Part shown: one piece after another, positions 52,677 to 59,359 of the stretch
Position numbering within the stretch: position 1 is the stretch's first letter
Layout: each line of letters opens with the position of its first letter
Virus record (IMG/VR): IMGVR_UViG_3300032213_001531
Span: 40,994-104,993 of that record
Length of the DNA stretch: 64,000 nt
Source: a virus
Direction: 5' to 3' (one strand)
Notes under the pieces: generated by a model
Told to the model about the DNA's origin: nothing
Database searches by the model: none
Seen by the model: only the letters and a program-made list of their open reading frames with translations
Program-made: the position numbers and the translations under genes

Positions 52677-52706
52677 TTGACTTTGACAATAAAATTATGC
52701 TATACT
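52677..52706 (+). promoter_or_regulatory. promoter of lysozyme-like gene
   Basis: TTGACT (52677-52682) and TATACT (52701-52706) are 18 bases apart, with an extended TGC before the -10 box. It is the best plus-strand promoter in the window and lies 50 bases before the ATG. Confidence 0.7.
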
Positions 52707-52716
52707 TGGTAGTAAC

Positions 52717-52735
52717 AACCCTGAAAAGGGTTTTT
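52717..52735 (+). terminator. leader hairpin with T-run upstream of lysozyme
   Basis: AACCCT-GAAA-AGGGTT followed by TTT, a perfect six-base stem with a stable GAAA tetraloop and a T-run. It lies between the promoter and the ribosome site (AAGGAGG), so it could work as an attenuator that limits lysozyme production. Confidence 0.6.
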
Positions 52736-52755
52736 CGTTTCTAAGGAGGAAACAG

Positions 52756-53304
52756 ATGAACATAACACAAGATAAACAAAAACTCATCGGAATACTCACG
52801 ATTATAGTAATGGCAGCGCAGGGTTTAAATGTTGCTAATGCTAGTGAACGCAATAACTTAAGTACGGAAATTGTAGTGTCCGCAGATTCAGCCTCGCAAG
52901 AGGCTTTAAGTGTTTCTAAGGATAAAAAATTAAAAAAGTTTGAAAATAAGGGTTTTCTAACCGATGATGAACTCAAGGAACTTTTATACCTCGTTGGCTT
53001 TAGAGGCAACGATTTAAAGGAGGCTTGGGCAGTAGCCAAAAAAGAGTCTAATGGACAACCAATCAGATTTAATGGAAACACTAAGACTGGCGACAGCTCT
53101 TATGGAATGTTTCAAATTAATATGATTGGCGAACTGGGTCCTGATCGTCGAGATAAATTTAATCTTGATGCCAATTCAGATCTTTTAAATCCCGTTGTAA
53201 ATGCACAAATAGCATTTCATATGTCAGACGGTGGAAAAGATTGGTCTGCTTGGCATGGCATAACAGCTAAAACAAAAATGTGGATGAGTCGTTTTCCTAA
53301 TTAA
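52756..53304 (+). CDS. exported lysozyme-like transglycosylase
   Basis: 182 aa. An N-terminal signal peptide (KLIGILTIIVMAAQGLNVANA, cleavage after about Ala29) would export it through Sec. Residues 85-182 resemble the lytic transglycosylase/lysozyme fold: a catalytic Glu97 in AKKESNG, then GDSSYGMFQIN (112-122) and a helical end. It would cut the peptidoglycan backbone, either at lysis or from the virion. It is alone on the opposite strand within the fibre region and has its own promoter, leader hairpin and terminator. A full AAGGAGG ribosome site is present. Confidence 0.82.
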   Translation: MNITQDKQKLIGILTIIVMAAQGLNVANASERNNLSTEIVVSADSASQEALSVSKDKKLKKFENKGFLTDDELKELLYLVGFRGNDLKEAWAVAKKESNGQPIRFNGNTKTGDSSYGMFQINMIGELGPDRRDKFNLDANSDLLNPVVNAQIAFHMSDGGKDWSAWHGITAKTKMWMSRFPN

Positions 53305-53319
53305 CATTTAAAAGTAAAG

Positions 53320-53352
53320 AACCCCTACCGTAAAAAGTAGGGGTTTTTTGTT
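53320..53352. terminator. bidirectional terminator between lysozyme and PFFP gene
   Basis: AACCCCTAC and GTAGGGGTT form a nine-base perfect stem with T6 on the plus side. On the minus side TTCTTTACTTTT follows the stem. It can end both the lysozyme transcript and the converging transcript of the PFFP protein. Confidence 0.85.
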
Positions 53353-53360
53353 TATTTAAA

Positions 53361-54422
53361 TTAACAGCTTCCTCCATCAAAACAACCAGGGTCTGAACAA
53401 CCAGAGCCACAACAGAATGTGGTACAGAATAATCCAGCACAACAATTTCCACAAGGTCCTCCAAACTCAGTACATGCTGCTGGAGCAAAATAAGGTGGGA
53501 AGAACGGTGCTGGTGCAAAGTAAGGAGGGAAGAACGGTGGGAAGAACGGTGCTGGTGCAAAGTAAGGTGGGAAGAACGGAGGGAAGAACGGTGCTGGTGC
53601 AAAGTAAGGAGGGAAGAATGGAGGGAAGAATGGTGACGGTCCACCTGGAGAACATGAAGGTCCAGTTGTGCCATAAATTAATGAATCTAAACATTCTCCA
53701 ATGTATGAACAGTATCCATTTCCAAGGTCACTTGAAGTACATTCCTTATAAAGCACTGTTGCAAAGTAAGGTGGGAAGAACGGTGGGAAGAACGGTGCTG
53801 GACCAAAGAACGGTGGGAAGAATGGAGGGAAGAATGGTGCTACTGCGTAGTTATGTGTAAATGTTATTGTTTGACTTGCTGCTCCAGGATTAACCGTAAT
53901 TGTGACGGTATAAGACTGAGCATTAACCATATTAACTAAATCGCCAGGCCAGGAAGCAGTATATGCTCCGTAGTTGTATAGTGATGGATAATTTGTAGCG
54001 CCATTGGTGGATGTATATAGATAATTAGCTATATTTGATCCAGTCCAAGAAAGAGTTCCAGTCGTTGTGCTATTAGCTGTATATGTAAGGTTTGAAATTG
54101 TTGCACTTGGCGTTGGAGTAAAGTAAGGTGGGAAGAATGGTGGGAAGAATGGTGGGAAGAATGGGAAGAATGGTGGTGCTACATAATTATAATAAACAAA
54201 ACTTACAGAAGATTGATAGTCAGCAAGTGTTCCTGATGTTGGTGTTTGAGACGCTACTTTATTTGATAAACCTGAATCCCCAGTATTTGTTGTAGAACTT
54301 GAAGAATAAGTTAAACCACTATTTGCAATTGCTGTTTGTGCTGCTGTATTTAATAGACCGATTAAGTTTGGTACTGCTACCATTCCTTTGGATGCTGCCC
54401 AACGGCCTATAAAACCCAGCAT
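53361..54422 (-). CDS. PASTA-PFFP repeat-Cys-rich virion protein (2)
   Basis: 353 aa. Residues 15-80 resemble a PASTA domain (VPNLIGLLNTAAQTAIANSG ... ASQTPTSGT), which binds peptidoglycan or lipid II-type ligands. PFFP tracts at 83-101, 196-220 and 264-312 alternate with a beta domain (105-194) and a small Cys-containing insert (Cys228, 238, 244, 257). Residues 317-353 hold the ten-cysteine tail, with nearly the same spacing as in the 332-aa paralogue. The product may bind cell wall by its N-terminus and extend a stiff Pro/Phe fibre. The RBS is weak. Confidence 0.82.
   Translation of the reverse strand: MLGFIGRWAASKGMVAVPNLIGLLNTAAQTAIANSGLTYSSSSTTNTGDSGLSNKVASQTPTSGTLADYQSSVSFVYYNYVAPPFFPFFPPFFPPFFPPYFTPTPSATISNLTYTANSTTTGTLSWTGSNIANYLYTSTNGATNYPSLYNYGAYTASWPGDLVNMVNAQSYTVTITVNPGAASQTITFTHNYAVAPFFPPFFPPFFGPAPFFPPFFPPYFATVLYKECTSSDLGNGYCSYIGECLDSLIYGTTGPSCSPGGPSPFFPPFFPPYFAPAPFFPPFFPPYFAPAPFFPPFFPPYFAPAPFFPPYFAPAACTEFGGPCGNCCAGLFCTTFCCGSGCSDPGCFDGGSC
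53475..53633. repeat. 42-base tandem repeats coding PFFP units
   Basis: In-frame units encoding PFFPPFFPPYFAPA (14 residues) are repeated, the last shorter by a PFFP step. The plus strand is purine-rich (GGTGGGAAGAACGGTGCTGG type). The unit differs from the tract at 45411-45683, so the two genes expanded on their own. Confidence 0.85.
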
Positions 54423-54429
54423 ATGAAAC

Positions 54430-55056
54430 CTACGCTGTCAAATCGCCAATAAGAACCCAGGCATTGGTGTCTGTTTTAAAAATTGTACAACCTGAGTATC
54501 TTGCAGCAATTTTCTTATTTGAATTTTTGCTATAAATTGTAACAGCTACTGAAACTGGAGCTATTTCTGTTTGACCTGCGCCAATTTGAACAATGTCAAA
54601 TCTAGAACCTATTGGAAATGCAACACTAGCATTTGTTGGAATAGTGACTGTATTAGCAGTTCCAACATCCATTGTTACAGTTTTTCCAGCATCTGTTAAA
54701 GCAGCAGTATAACTTGCTGTTTTAGGTAGTAGTGTTGTAGCATCATTTAGTGATCTCCAAGCATTATCATAATATTGAAGCTCATTAATTTCATTACCGT
54801 TAGAGTTTTGACGAACAAAACAAACAATTCCATTTGTTGGAGATGGAAGTGCTGCGTCACGAGCAGCGGTATTTAAAAAGTTATTGACTCCTGCTTTAGC
54901 AGTTAAAACTTCAGTAAAACTAACGGCTGAACCAAAACTATGAGTTCCAGTCCAAGCGTAGTTTGCTCCAGTTGATGTTGTTCCCGCTACTGGATGCCAA
55001 GTAGATGTTGAATTTTGATAAACATATGCCACTTTTCCATTAGAACTAATTGTCAT
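54430..55056 (-). CDS. fibre protein, 208 aa
   Basis: The C-terminal 90 residues (TVTIPTNASVAFPIGSRFDIVQIGAGQTEIAP ... AWVLIGDLTA) match the end of the 794-aa fibre. The middle includes RDAALPSPTNGIVCFVRQNSNGNEINELQYYDNAWRSL, a common fibre-tip beta module. It overlaps a 37-aa ORF by 11 bases. Confidence 0.75.
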   Translation of the reverse strand: MTISSNGKVAYVYQNSTSTWHPVAGTTSTGANYAWTGTHSFGSAVSFTEVLTAKAGVNNFLNTAARDAALPSPTNGIVCFVRQNSNGNEINELQYYDNAWRSLNDATTLLPKTASYTAALTDAGKTVTMDVGTANTVTIPTNASVAFPIGSRFDIVQIGAGQTEIAPVSVAVTIYSKNSNKKIAARYSGCTIFKTDTNAWVLIGDLTA

Positions 55057-55159
55057 CTGATCTCAACCCCAATGCTCTCAATTCTGCCTCAGTTAAACCA
55101 AGTGCAACTAATTTTCCAATTCCAAGTTCTTTTAATTCTTGATCTGATAGATTAGCCAT
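55046..55159 (-). CDS. tiny coupled gene, 37 aa
   Basis: Starts with TAATG overlap at the stop of the 151-aa gene and ends 11 bases inside the start of the 208-aa gene. The product (MANLSDQELKELGIGKLVALG...LRALGL) looks like a small two-helix protein. The tight overlaps on both sides suggest real translation; the role is unknown. Confidence 0.55.
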   Translation of the reverse strand: MANLSDQELKELGIGKLVALGLTEAELRALGLRSDDN

Positions 55160-55614
55160 TACGCACCTATCTCTCTAAATGTAGTTAGGGCAGAATCATA
55201 GATATACATTTTAAGTGGTGAAGAGTCTTTGTCTACCCAAAGAAGTCCATCTGTTAATCCTGTAGTTGGTGCTGAGTTTGTATAAACTGCTGTTGGAATA
55301 CCAACTGAAGATGCACTAGATGTTGTTGAATCCATCCAAACAAAGCCGTCTTGTGGTGTAGCTGGCTCGGTGGCTGAATAAATTGAACCAATACCTTTTG
55401 CATCAACTGTTGCAATCGCTTCTGTTAAATCTTGTAAATGTTGAGCCAGTGATGGAGTCTTTAATTCTGCAACGTCAGTGTTTGATCCATCATAATCTTC
55501 ACCATAATGATATAGTCTAAGGGCTGCCTGAATGTCAGCTGCCTCTGAAAGTGCAGGAATCTTGGTATTGAATAAACCAGTCCCGCCAACGGTACCATCA
55601 ATATTTTCAGCCAT
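55159..55614 (-). CDS. fibre-associated protein, 151 aa
   Basis: Begins with a helical part (LFNTKIPALSEAADIQAALRLYHYG) that marks many actinophage fibre-chain starts, followed by two repeats of a short fibre-tip beta module (EPATPQDGFVWMDSTT and APTTGLTDGLLWVDKDSSPLKMYIYDS). A TATAAT box lies upstream. Likely part of the side-fibre assembly. Confidence 0.7.
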   Translation of the reverse strand: MAENIDGTVGGTGLFNTKIPALSEAADIQAALRLYHYGEDYDGSNTDVAELKTPSLAQHLQDLTEAIATVDAKGIGSIYSATEPATPQDGFVWMDSTTSSASSVGIPTAVYTNSAPTTGLTDGLLWVDKDSSPLKMYIYDSALTTFREIGA

Positions 55615-55633
55615 AATATATCACCACTTTAGA

Positions 55634-56218
55634 TTATACCACAGTAATCAATAAATTGACTACCCTTGTCCCGTCTAGATTTTCCCAACTGGTGCCATCA
55701 TACTCAAGAGCAGTAATGGTTATAGGTAAAGATCTAAATCCTGCAACTATTGCAACTGTTCCTAAAGAGATAGTTGTTGCTACTGGATTTCCTAGATTAT
55801 TAATAGAGGCTTGAACATTAAAGTTTGTTGATTCTAAAGAAGAAACCAAACTTCCAGAAACAACATCTACAAGCTTTACATTAATTGTTGTAGATCCATC
55901 AACAAAAACTTTTTCAATATTTTTACTATAAATGTTTGGAATTAATTTTACTACAGGAACCCAAGTATCGCTTCCATTACTATTAATGTATTGATACATA
56001 TAAAGATATTCTGAATCTCCAACAAGTGTATTAATATATAAATCAAAGATCTCTAAACTTTGATCCCAAATATCATTATTAGGATTATTTGGTTGTCCAG
56101 ATCCAGTAAATATCTGACTTCCTCTTTGCCCTTGTGGACCAAAATCTAAATCTACAGTAATAGAACTTGGACCACCTAAAACTGTAAGATCATCCGCAGT
56201 TACTAGTGGCTCAGCCAT
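55634..56218 (-). CDS. baseplate or fibre protein, 194 aa
   Basis: A beta-rich protein with the collagen-like turn FGPQGQRGSQIFTGSGQPN near the start, followed by a short fibre-tip motif (YLYMYQYINSNGSDTWVPV) and an Ig-like end. Collagen-like turns join fibres in many phages. An AGGAGC site precedes the ATG. Confidence 0.65.
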   Translation of the reverse strand: MAEPLVTADDLTVLGGPSSITVDLDFGPQGQRGSQIFTGSGQPNNPNNDIWDQSLEIFDLYINTLVGDSEYLYMYQYINSNGSDTWVPVVKLIPNIYSKNIEKVFVDGSTTINVKLVDVVSGSLVSSLESTNFNVQASINNLGNPVATTISLGTVAIVAGFRSLPITITALEYDGTSWENLDGTRVVNLLITVV

Positions 56219-56219
56219 A

Positions 56220-56576
56220 CTATGCTCCTGCTGGAGTTACTTGTTCGGTTACAGTAACTGTTCCAGTTAACAAAGTGTGAACTAGGTTGTAAGGTGTTGC
56301 AGATTTCTTAACTTCAACATCATATACATATTGAGTTCCAGCTGTCATAGAGGCTCCCGCACCTGGAGTGATTGCACAGGTAGCATACGTGTTATCTGAA
56401 GAGATAGCTGCGTAACCTTCAATAATTGATGTGGCCCCTCTTGTTAATGCGATGGTAAATTTTATTGAATACCCATCTAAACTAAAAACTGTTCCATCAT
56501 TTTTCTTTGGGTAGACATTAAACTCATAGGTATCACCCTTGTAGTAGCTAATGTTTAATTCTCCTGGAAATGCCAT
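56220..56576 (-). CDS. baseplate BppU-N/Ig-like protein (copy 2)
   Basis: 118 aa with the pattern YYKGDTYEFNVYPKKNDGTVFSLDGYSIKFTIA, the same plan as the copies at 51697 and 57454. The sheet would fold as an Ig-like sandwich anchoring a fibre. The start follows a TATAAT box by six bases. Confidence 0.75.
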   Translation of the reverse strand: MAFPGELNISYYKGDTYEFNVYPKKNDGTVFSLDGYSIKFTIALTRGATSIIEGYAAISSDNTYATCAITPGAGASMTAGTQYVYDVEVKKSATPYNLVHTLLTGTVTVTEQVTPAGA

Positions 56577-56582
56577 AGTTTT

Positions 56583-56588
56583 ATTATA
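56583..56588 (-). promoter_or_regulatory. -10 box, leaderless start of BppU-like copy 2
   Basis: TGGTATAAT on the minus strand, six bases before the ATG at 56576. Confidence 0.5.
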
Positions 56589-56593
56589 CCATG

Positions 56594-57349
56594 CTAGGAT
56601 ATTGAAATGTAGATAGAGTTTAAGATAGCCGTGCCTTCTAAATCTGACATTATTTGTGGTGAAATACCAAGCCTTTTAACTTTTTCGGTATCTATAACAA
56701 AGCTATGAGTAGTAGATAAATTATATGTATGTTGATACTTTAAGGAAGCTACAAAACTTATAATACTGTTGTTATCATCTGGAAAAAGTGATTTTAGCCA
56801 TATTTCTGTATTATTATTAAGAGTTTCTATGCTTAGATTATAGGTTATGTCTACTCTTGATCCTAGCTTAATATGCTTAAAATTAAGCTTTTGAGATTCT
56901 ATGTTGTATAAAGGAATTTTATTTCCTGGAAGGTACACTTCATTTGTATTTGAACCCAAACCATCAACTGAAAGATCTACCCAACCATCTGTTCCTCTAT
57001 TTGCTCCAATTCTTAGGCCCTTATTATTTAAATTATCATAAATAGCCCAACCCGTGTGTTGTGCATATGGATTAGTTGTTGGATCTAACTCTCCAGGTTC
57101 CCCTTTAGGGCCTTGAGGACCTGGTTTACCGTCTTTTCCGTCTTTACCCTGAAGTCCACGTTCACCTCTTGGTCCTGCGGGTCCCTCTGGGCCAGGCAAA
57201 CCATCTTTTCCTGGATAGCCTTTTTCCCCTTGTGGTCCAGGAACTGGAATATAAATACTATTATCTACTTGACCATTTTCTTGTTTAACTTTATCGGCAT
57301 AGCTAGAAGATTTTGAAGCAGGAAAGTCCATAGATTTAGAAGTAGCCAT
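56594..57349 (-). CDS. collagen-like fibre protein
   Basis: 251 aa. Residues about 35-88 consist of Gly-X-Y triplets ([19 protein letters not shown] and onwards to GEPGEL), which form a collagen triple helix. The flanks are a charged start and a C-terminal beta domain ([24 protein letters not shown]) for trimerisation. Many Y positions are proline or lysine, the residues hydroxylated in animal collagen. This is the clearest candidate substrate for the P4H-type oxygenases nearby. Confidence 0.88.
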   Translation of the reverse strand: MATSKSMDFPASKSSSYADKVKQENGQVDNSIYIPVPGPQGEKGYPGKDGLPGPEGPAGPRGERGLQGKDGKDGKPGPQGPKGEPGELDPTTNPYAQHTGWAIYDNLNNKGLRIGANRGTDGWVDLSVDGLGSNTNEVYLPGNKIPLYNIESQKLNFKHIKLGSRVDITYNLSIETLNNNTEIWLKSLFPDDNNSIISFVASLKYQHTYNLSTTHSFVIDTEKVKRLGISPQIMSDLEGTAILNSIYISIS

Positions 57350-57367
57350 AAAGACATTATCTCATGA

Positions 57368-57454
57368 CTATTTGTTTACTTTAAATGTTTTGTTTTTAAT
57401 TCTAATTACTGGTGGCAACTCAGGTCTTGGAGTTGTAACTTTTATAACAGCCAT
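57368..57454 (-). CDS. tiny coupled gene, 28 aa
   Basis: The start overlaps the stop of the upstream baseplate gene (TAATG), and the product (MAVIKVTTPRPELPPVIRIK...) is basic with a Pro-rich middle. It is short but well placed for coupled translation. No function can be given. Confidence 0.45.
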   Translation of the reverse strand: MAVIKVTTPRPELPPVIRIKNKTFKVNK

Positions 57455-57834
57455 TACAAGGTACCTGAGACATCTCCGATAACATGAATAGTTCCAATAA
57501 CTGGAGTCCATGTAGTATCGCCATCAATAATTACTTGTAGATCAAAAATTAATTCAGCTACCGCTGTTTTGTAACCAGTTCCCCAATATTCTGTAATTGA
57601 GGCAGGAGCTGTAACATCAACATATCCATTATATGAGACAACTTCAAGCTCATCTATAATGTCACCTTTAGGATCATAACTTGAGGCTGTAAATTCCCAA
57701 TCAGAAATATCAAAATAAGTAGTCTCGTCATCTTCTAAGAATTCAATACGCAAAGGCGCAGTATCTCCTCTAACCACGTTCCACTTAATTCTAACGGGAT
57801 CAGCACCAAAAATCTCAGGACCACATGTACTCAT
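57454..57834 (-). CDS. baseplate BppU-N/Ig-like protein (copy 3)
   Basis: 126 aa from the ATG at 57834 (MSTCGPEIFGADPVRIKWNVVRGDTAPLRIEFLEDDETTYFDISDWEF). This is the family pattern W-x-V-x-RGDT ... D-x-SDW. The start is seven bases after a TATAAT box, so it is probably leaderless. It is the first gene of the fibre operon and follows a terminator-type inverted repeat. Confidence 0.75.
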   Translation of the reverse strand: MSTCGPEIFGADPVRIKWNVVRGDTAPLRIEFLEDDETTYFDISDWEFTASSYDPKGDIIDELEVVSYNGYVDVTAPASITEYWGTGYKTAVAELIFDLQVIIDGDTTWTPVIGTIHVIGDVSGTL

Positions 57835-57841
57835 AATCTTG

Positions 57842-57847
57842 ATTATA
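57842..57847 (-). promoter_or_regulatory. -10 box, leaderless start of BppU-like copy 3
   Basis: TATAAT seven bases before the ATG at 57834. A TTGGTA about 17 bases upstream may serve as -35; it falls inside the right arm of the inverted repeat. Confidence 0.5.
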
Positions 57848-57851
57848 CCAT

Positions 57852-57904
57852 AAAAAATGACTAATACCAAGGTGGTGGGTATAAGACAACCAAGGTATTA
57901 GTCA
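57852..57904 (-). terminator. inverted repeat with T-run after holin gene
   Basis: TGACTAATACC (57858-57868) and GGTATTAGTCA (57894-57904) are perfect 11-base arms; T6 follows on the minus strand. The loop contains a second ACCTTGGT copy. It would end the holin transcript and overlaps the promoter of the next gene, so ending and restarting are joined. Confidence 0.65.
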
Positions 57905-57952
57905 ATCTAAATTATATCATATCGGACATCATATATATTAAAGTAACAAAAC

Positions 57953-58008
57953 GTTATAATAATAGATAACAAAAAGTTATAAAGTAAATCGTTATAAAAT
58001 TGTTATTT
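57953..58008. repeat. GTTATAA repeats in AT-rich gap
   Basis: GTTATAA occurs at 57953, 57976 and 57991, and GTTATTT at 58002. The stretch at 57991-58006 (GTTATAAAATTGTTAT) recurs exactly at 63729-63744. The gap between the holin and fibre genes (57835-58125) holds no gene; it contains these repeats, the inverted repeat and AT-rich sequence. Confidence 0.6.
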
Positions 58009-58125
58009 GTCAAGGTATAAAAATTAAGAAATCAGGACTGTAATAGTGTATACTAAATATATATAAGAAAAAAGAACTATCTTTAAAGGTTAATATTTAT
58101 ATATCTTATATATTATATATAGTAG

Positions 58126-58398
58126 TTATTTAGATTTTGCAATGTATTCTAAAAGTATATCGTACATATGGTCTAATTTTTCTTTCATAATTTTATGATC
58201 TTCTTTCATCTGCTTACGACTAACATCAGCATCATAAATTTTTTGTTCTAATCTTGAAATTTGATCTTTCATTGATGAGCCTGAATTGGGCTTAAGTTCG
58301 CTGAGATAATGTTTTACGAGAAATTTAATTCCACCCGCCATAATACCAACTATGGTCAGTACGCTCAAAATTAATGCTGCCCAGTCTTGTACGCTCAT
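58126..58398 (-). CDS. putative holin, one membrane segment plus coiled coil
   Basis: 90 aa. A single hydrophobic segment (ALILSVLTIVGIMAGGIKFLV, residues 8-28) is followed by a long charged coiled coil (DQISRLEQKIYDADVSRKQMKEDHKIMKEKLDHM). This size and topology match many actinophage holin-like proteins that open the membrane at lysis. The endolysin candidate is distant, at 52756. A TATAAT box lies seven bases before the ATG. Confidence 0.6.
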   Translation of the reverse strand: MSVQDWAALILSVLTIVGIMAGGIKFLVKHYLSELKPNSGSSMKDQISRLEQKIYDADVSRKQMKEDHKIMKEKLDHMYDILLEYIAKSK

Positions 58399-58405
58399 AA
58401 GTTTT

Positions 58406-58411
58406 ATTATA
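58406..58411 (-). promoter_or_regulatory. -10 box, leaderless start of holin gene
   Basis: TATAAT on the minus strand, seven bases before the ATG at 58398. Confidence 0.5.
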
Positions 58412-58433
58412 CTATTAGTTTATTAAAAATACG

Positions 58434-58519
58434 GCGGGACATAGAGTTCGTCGATTTAAATTCGTCGAAATAGAGGATATCCAAACCCTCTATAGACAAT
58501 CTATGGGAGACACTCCCAA
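58434..58519. other. structured intergenic region between divergent operons
   Basis: Richer in GC than its surroundings. TTCGTCGA occurs twice (direct repeat around ATTTAAAT), ATAGAGG pairs with CCTCTAT, and TGGGAG pairs with CTCCCA around ACA. It may be an operator, a structured RNA or a DNA signal; nothing here tells which. Confidence 0.4.
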
Positions 58520-58554
58520 ACATGTCTTAAATCGGTTCCTAGAGCCTTATACGC

Positions 58555-58560
58555 TATAAT
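58555..58560 (+). promoter_or_regulatory. -10 box, leaderless start of plus-strand accessory operon
   Basis: TATAAT six bases before the ATG at 58567. No ribosome binding site lies between them. Confidence 0.55.
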
Positions 58561-58566
58561 AGAAGT

Positions 58567-58767
58567 ATGTCTGATGATGTAAAATTTAGTGACTTATTTG
58601 ATCCTTCGCAACCAAGGAGTGATAAAGATCTAATTGAACAAAGGTTAGCAATTTGTAACGAATGTCCATCTTTTAACAAACGATTAATTAAGTGTAGAGA
58701 GTGTGGATGTTTTATGGCATTAAAATCTACTTTACGTCAAGCTACATGTCCGTTAGGGAAATGGTAA
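58567..58767 (+). CDS. DUF6171-like zinc protein (copy 2)
   Basis: 66 aa. The C-x2-C-x9-C-x2-C-x-C-x12-C pattern and the end ATCPLGKW are the same as in the 88-aa protein at 44597. The N-terminal part differs. It lies one base before an oxygenase gene, just as copy 1 precedes the oxygenase operon. The conserved pairing suggests a shared role, such as a substrate or partner of the oxygenase. Confidence 0.75.
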   Translation: MSDDVKFSDLFDPSQPRSDKDLIEQRLAICNECPSFNKRLIKCRECGCFMALKSTLRQATCPLGKW

Positions 58768-58768
58768 T

Positions 58769-59359
58769 ATGAAAATCAATAGAATTTCTCCAGACCTATA
58801 TGAGATTGAGGACTTTATTACAGTCGATCAACAAAAAGAGGTTTTAGATTTTGCATCAGGATTAGATGAAGAGCAATGGTGGCTATCATTTGATGATGAG
58901 TATAAAAAGGGTTTGTGGTATGGAAAACAATATAACGGTGAAAAAAATCCAGTATTTAAAGAGATAGACGATCAAATTAATAACCTATTTGAATCATTAC
59001 TATATGTAGGACAAGTAGCACTTCAAAGATATCACAAGGGTGATGCTATTCAAGAACATAGGGACTATTGGTTAAAGGATGAGCCATATCACATCAGATA
59101 CGGTATATGTTTATATTATAATGACGAGTATGCTGGAGGAGAACTTGAGTACTCAGAGTTAGGTATTGTACATAAGCCTAAATCTAGGTCTTTAGTTATG
59201 CATGGTGGTAATATCCTGCATAAGTCATTACCTGTTACTAATGATCTCCCCCGATATTTTTCAACATGCTTTGTAAGAGGATCAAAAGAAAGTCCAGTTC
59301 TTTTAAATAAAGAACTCTTTAGCGAAATAGAGGAACACGATGGATCAACGTATCAATGA
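58769..59359 (+). CDS. Fe(II)/2-oxoglutarate oxygenase, P4H type (8)
   Basis: 196 aa, the shortest copy. His97-x-Asp99 (QEHRDY), distal His151 (NILHKSLP) and Arg162 (PRYFST). The core strand LYYNDEYAGGELEY follows the family. Its N-terminus (INRISPDLYEIEDFITVDQQKEVLDFA) is the usual start of P4H-type domains. It overlaps the methyltransferase gene by 20 bases. Confidence 0.88.
   Translation: MKINRISPDLYEIEDFITVDQQKEVLDFASGLDEEQWWLSFDDEYKKGLWYGKQYNGEKNPVFKEIDDQINNLFESLLYVGQVALQRYHKGDAIQEHRDYWLKDEPYHIRYGICLYYNDEYAGGELEYSELGIVHKPKSRSLVMHGGNILHKSLPVTNDLPRYFSTCFVRGSKESPVLLNKELFSEIEEHDGSTYQ

Noticed and set aside
52695-53081. Minus-strand frame opposite the lysozyme gene
   Set aside because: It is fully antisense to a gene with signal peptide, catalytic Glu and a promoter.
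53297-53860. Frames over the second PFFP gene in other phases and strands
   Set aside because: Repeat-driven open frames; the PASTA-PFFP-Cys frame is the coherent one.
58434-58519. tRNA gene
   Set aside because: Hairpins are present but there is no cloverleaf, no T-loop GTTCGANNC and no acceptor pairing. I found no tRNA elsewhere in the window.
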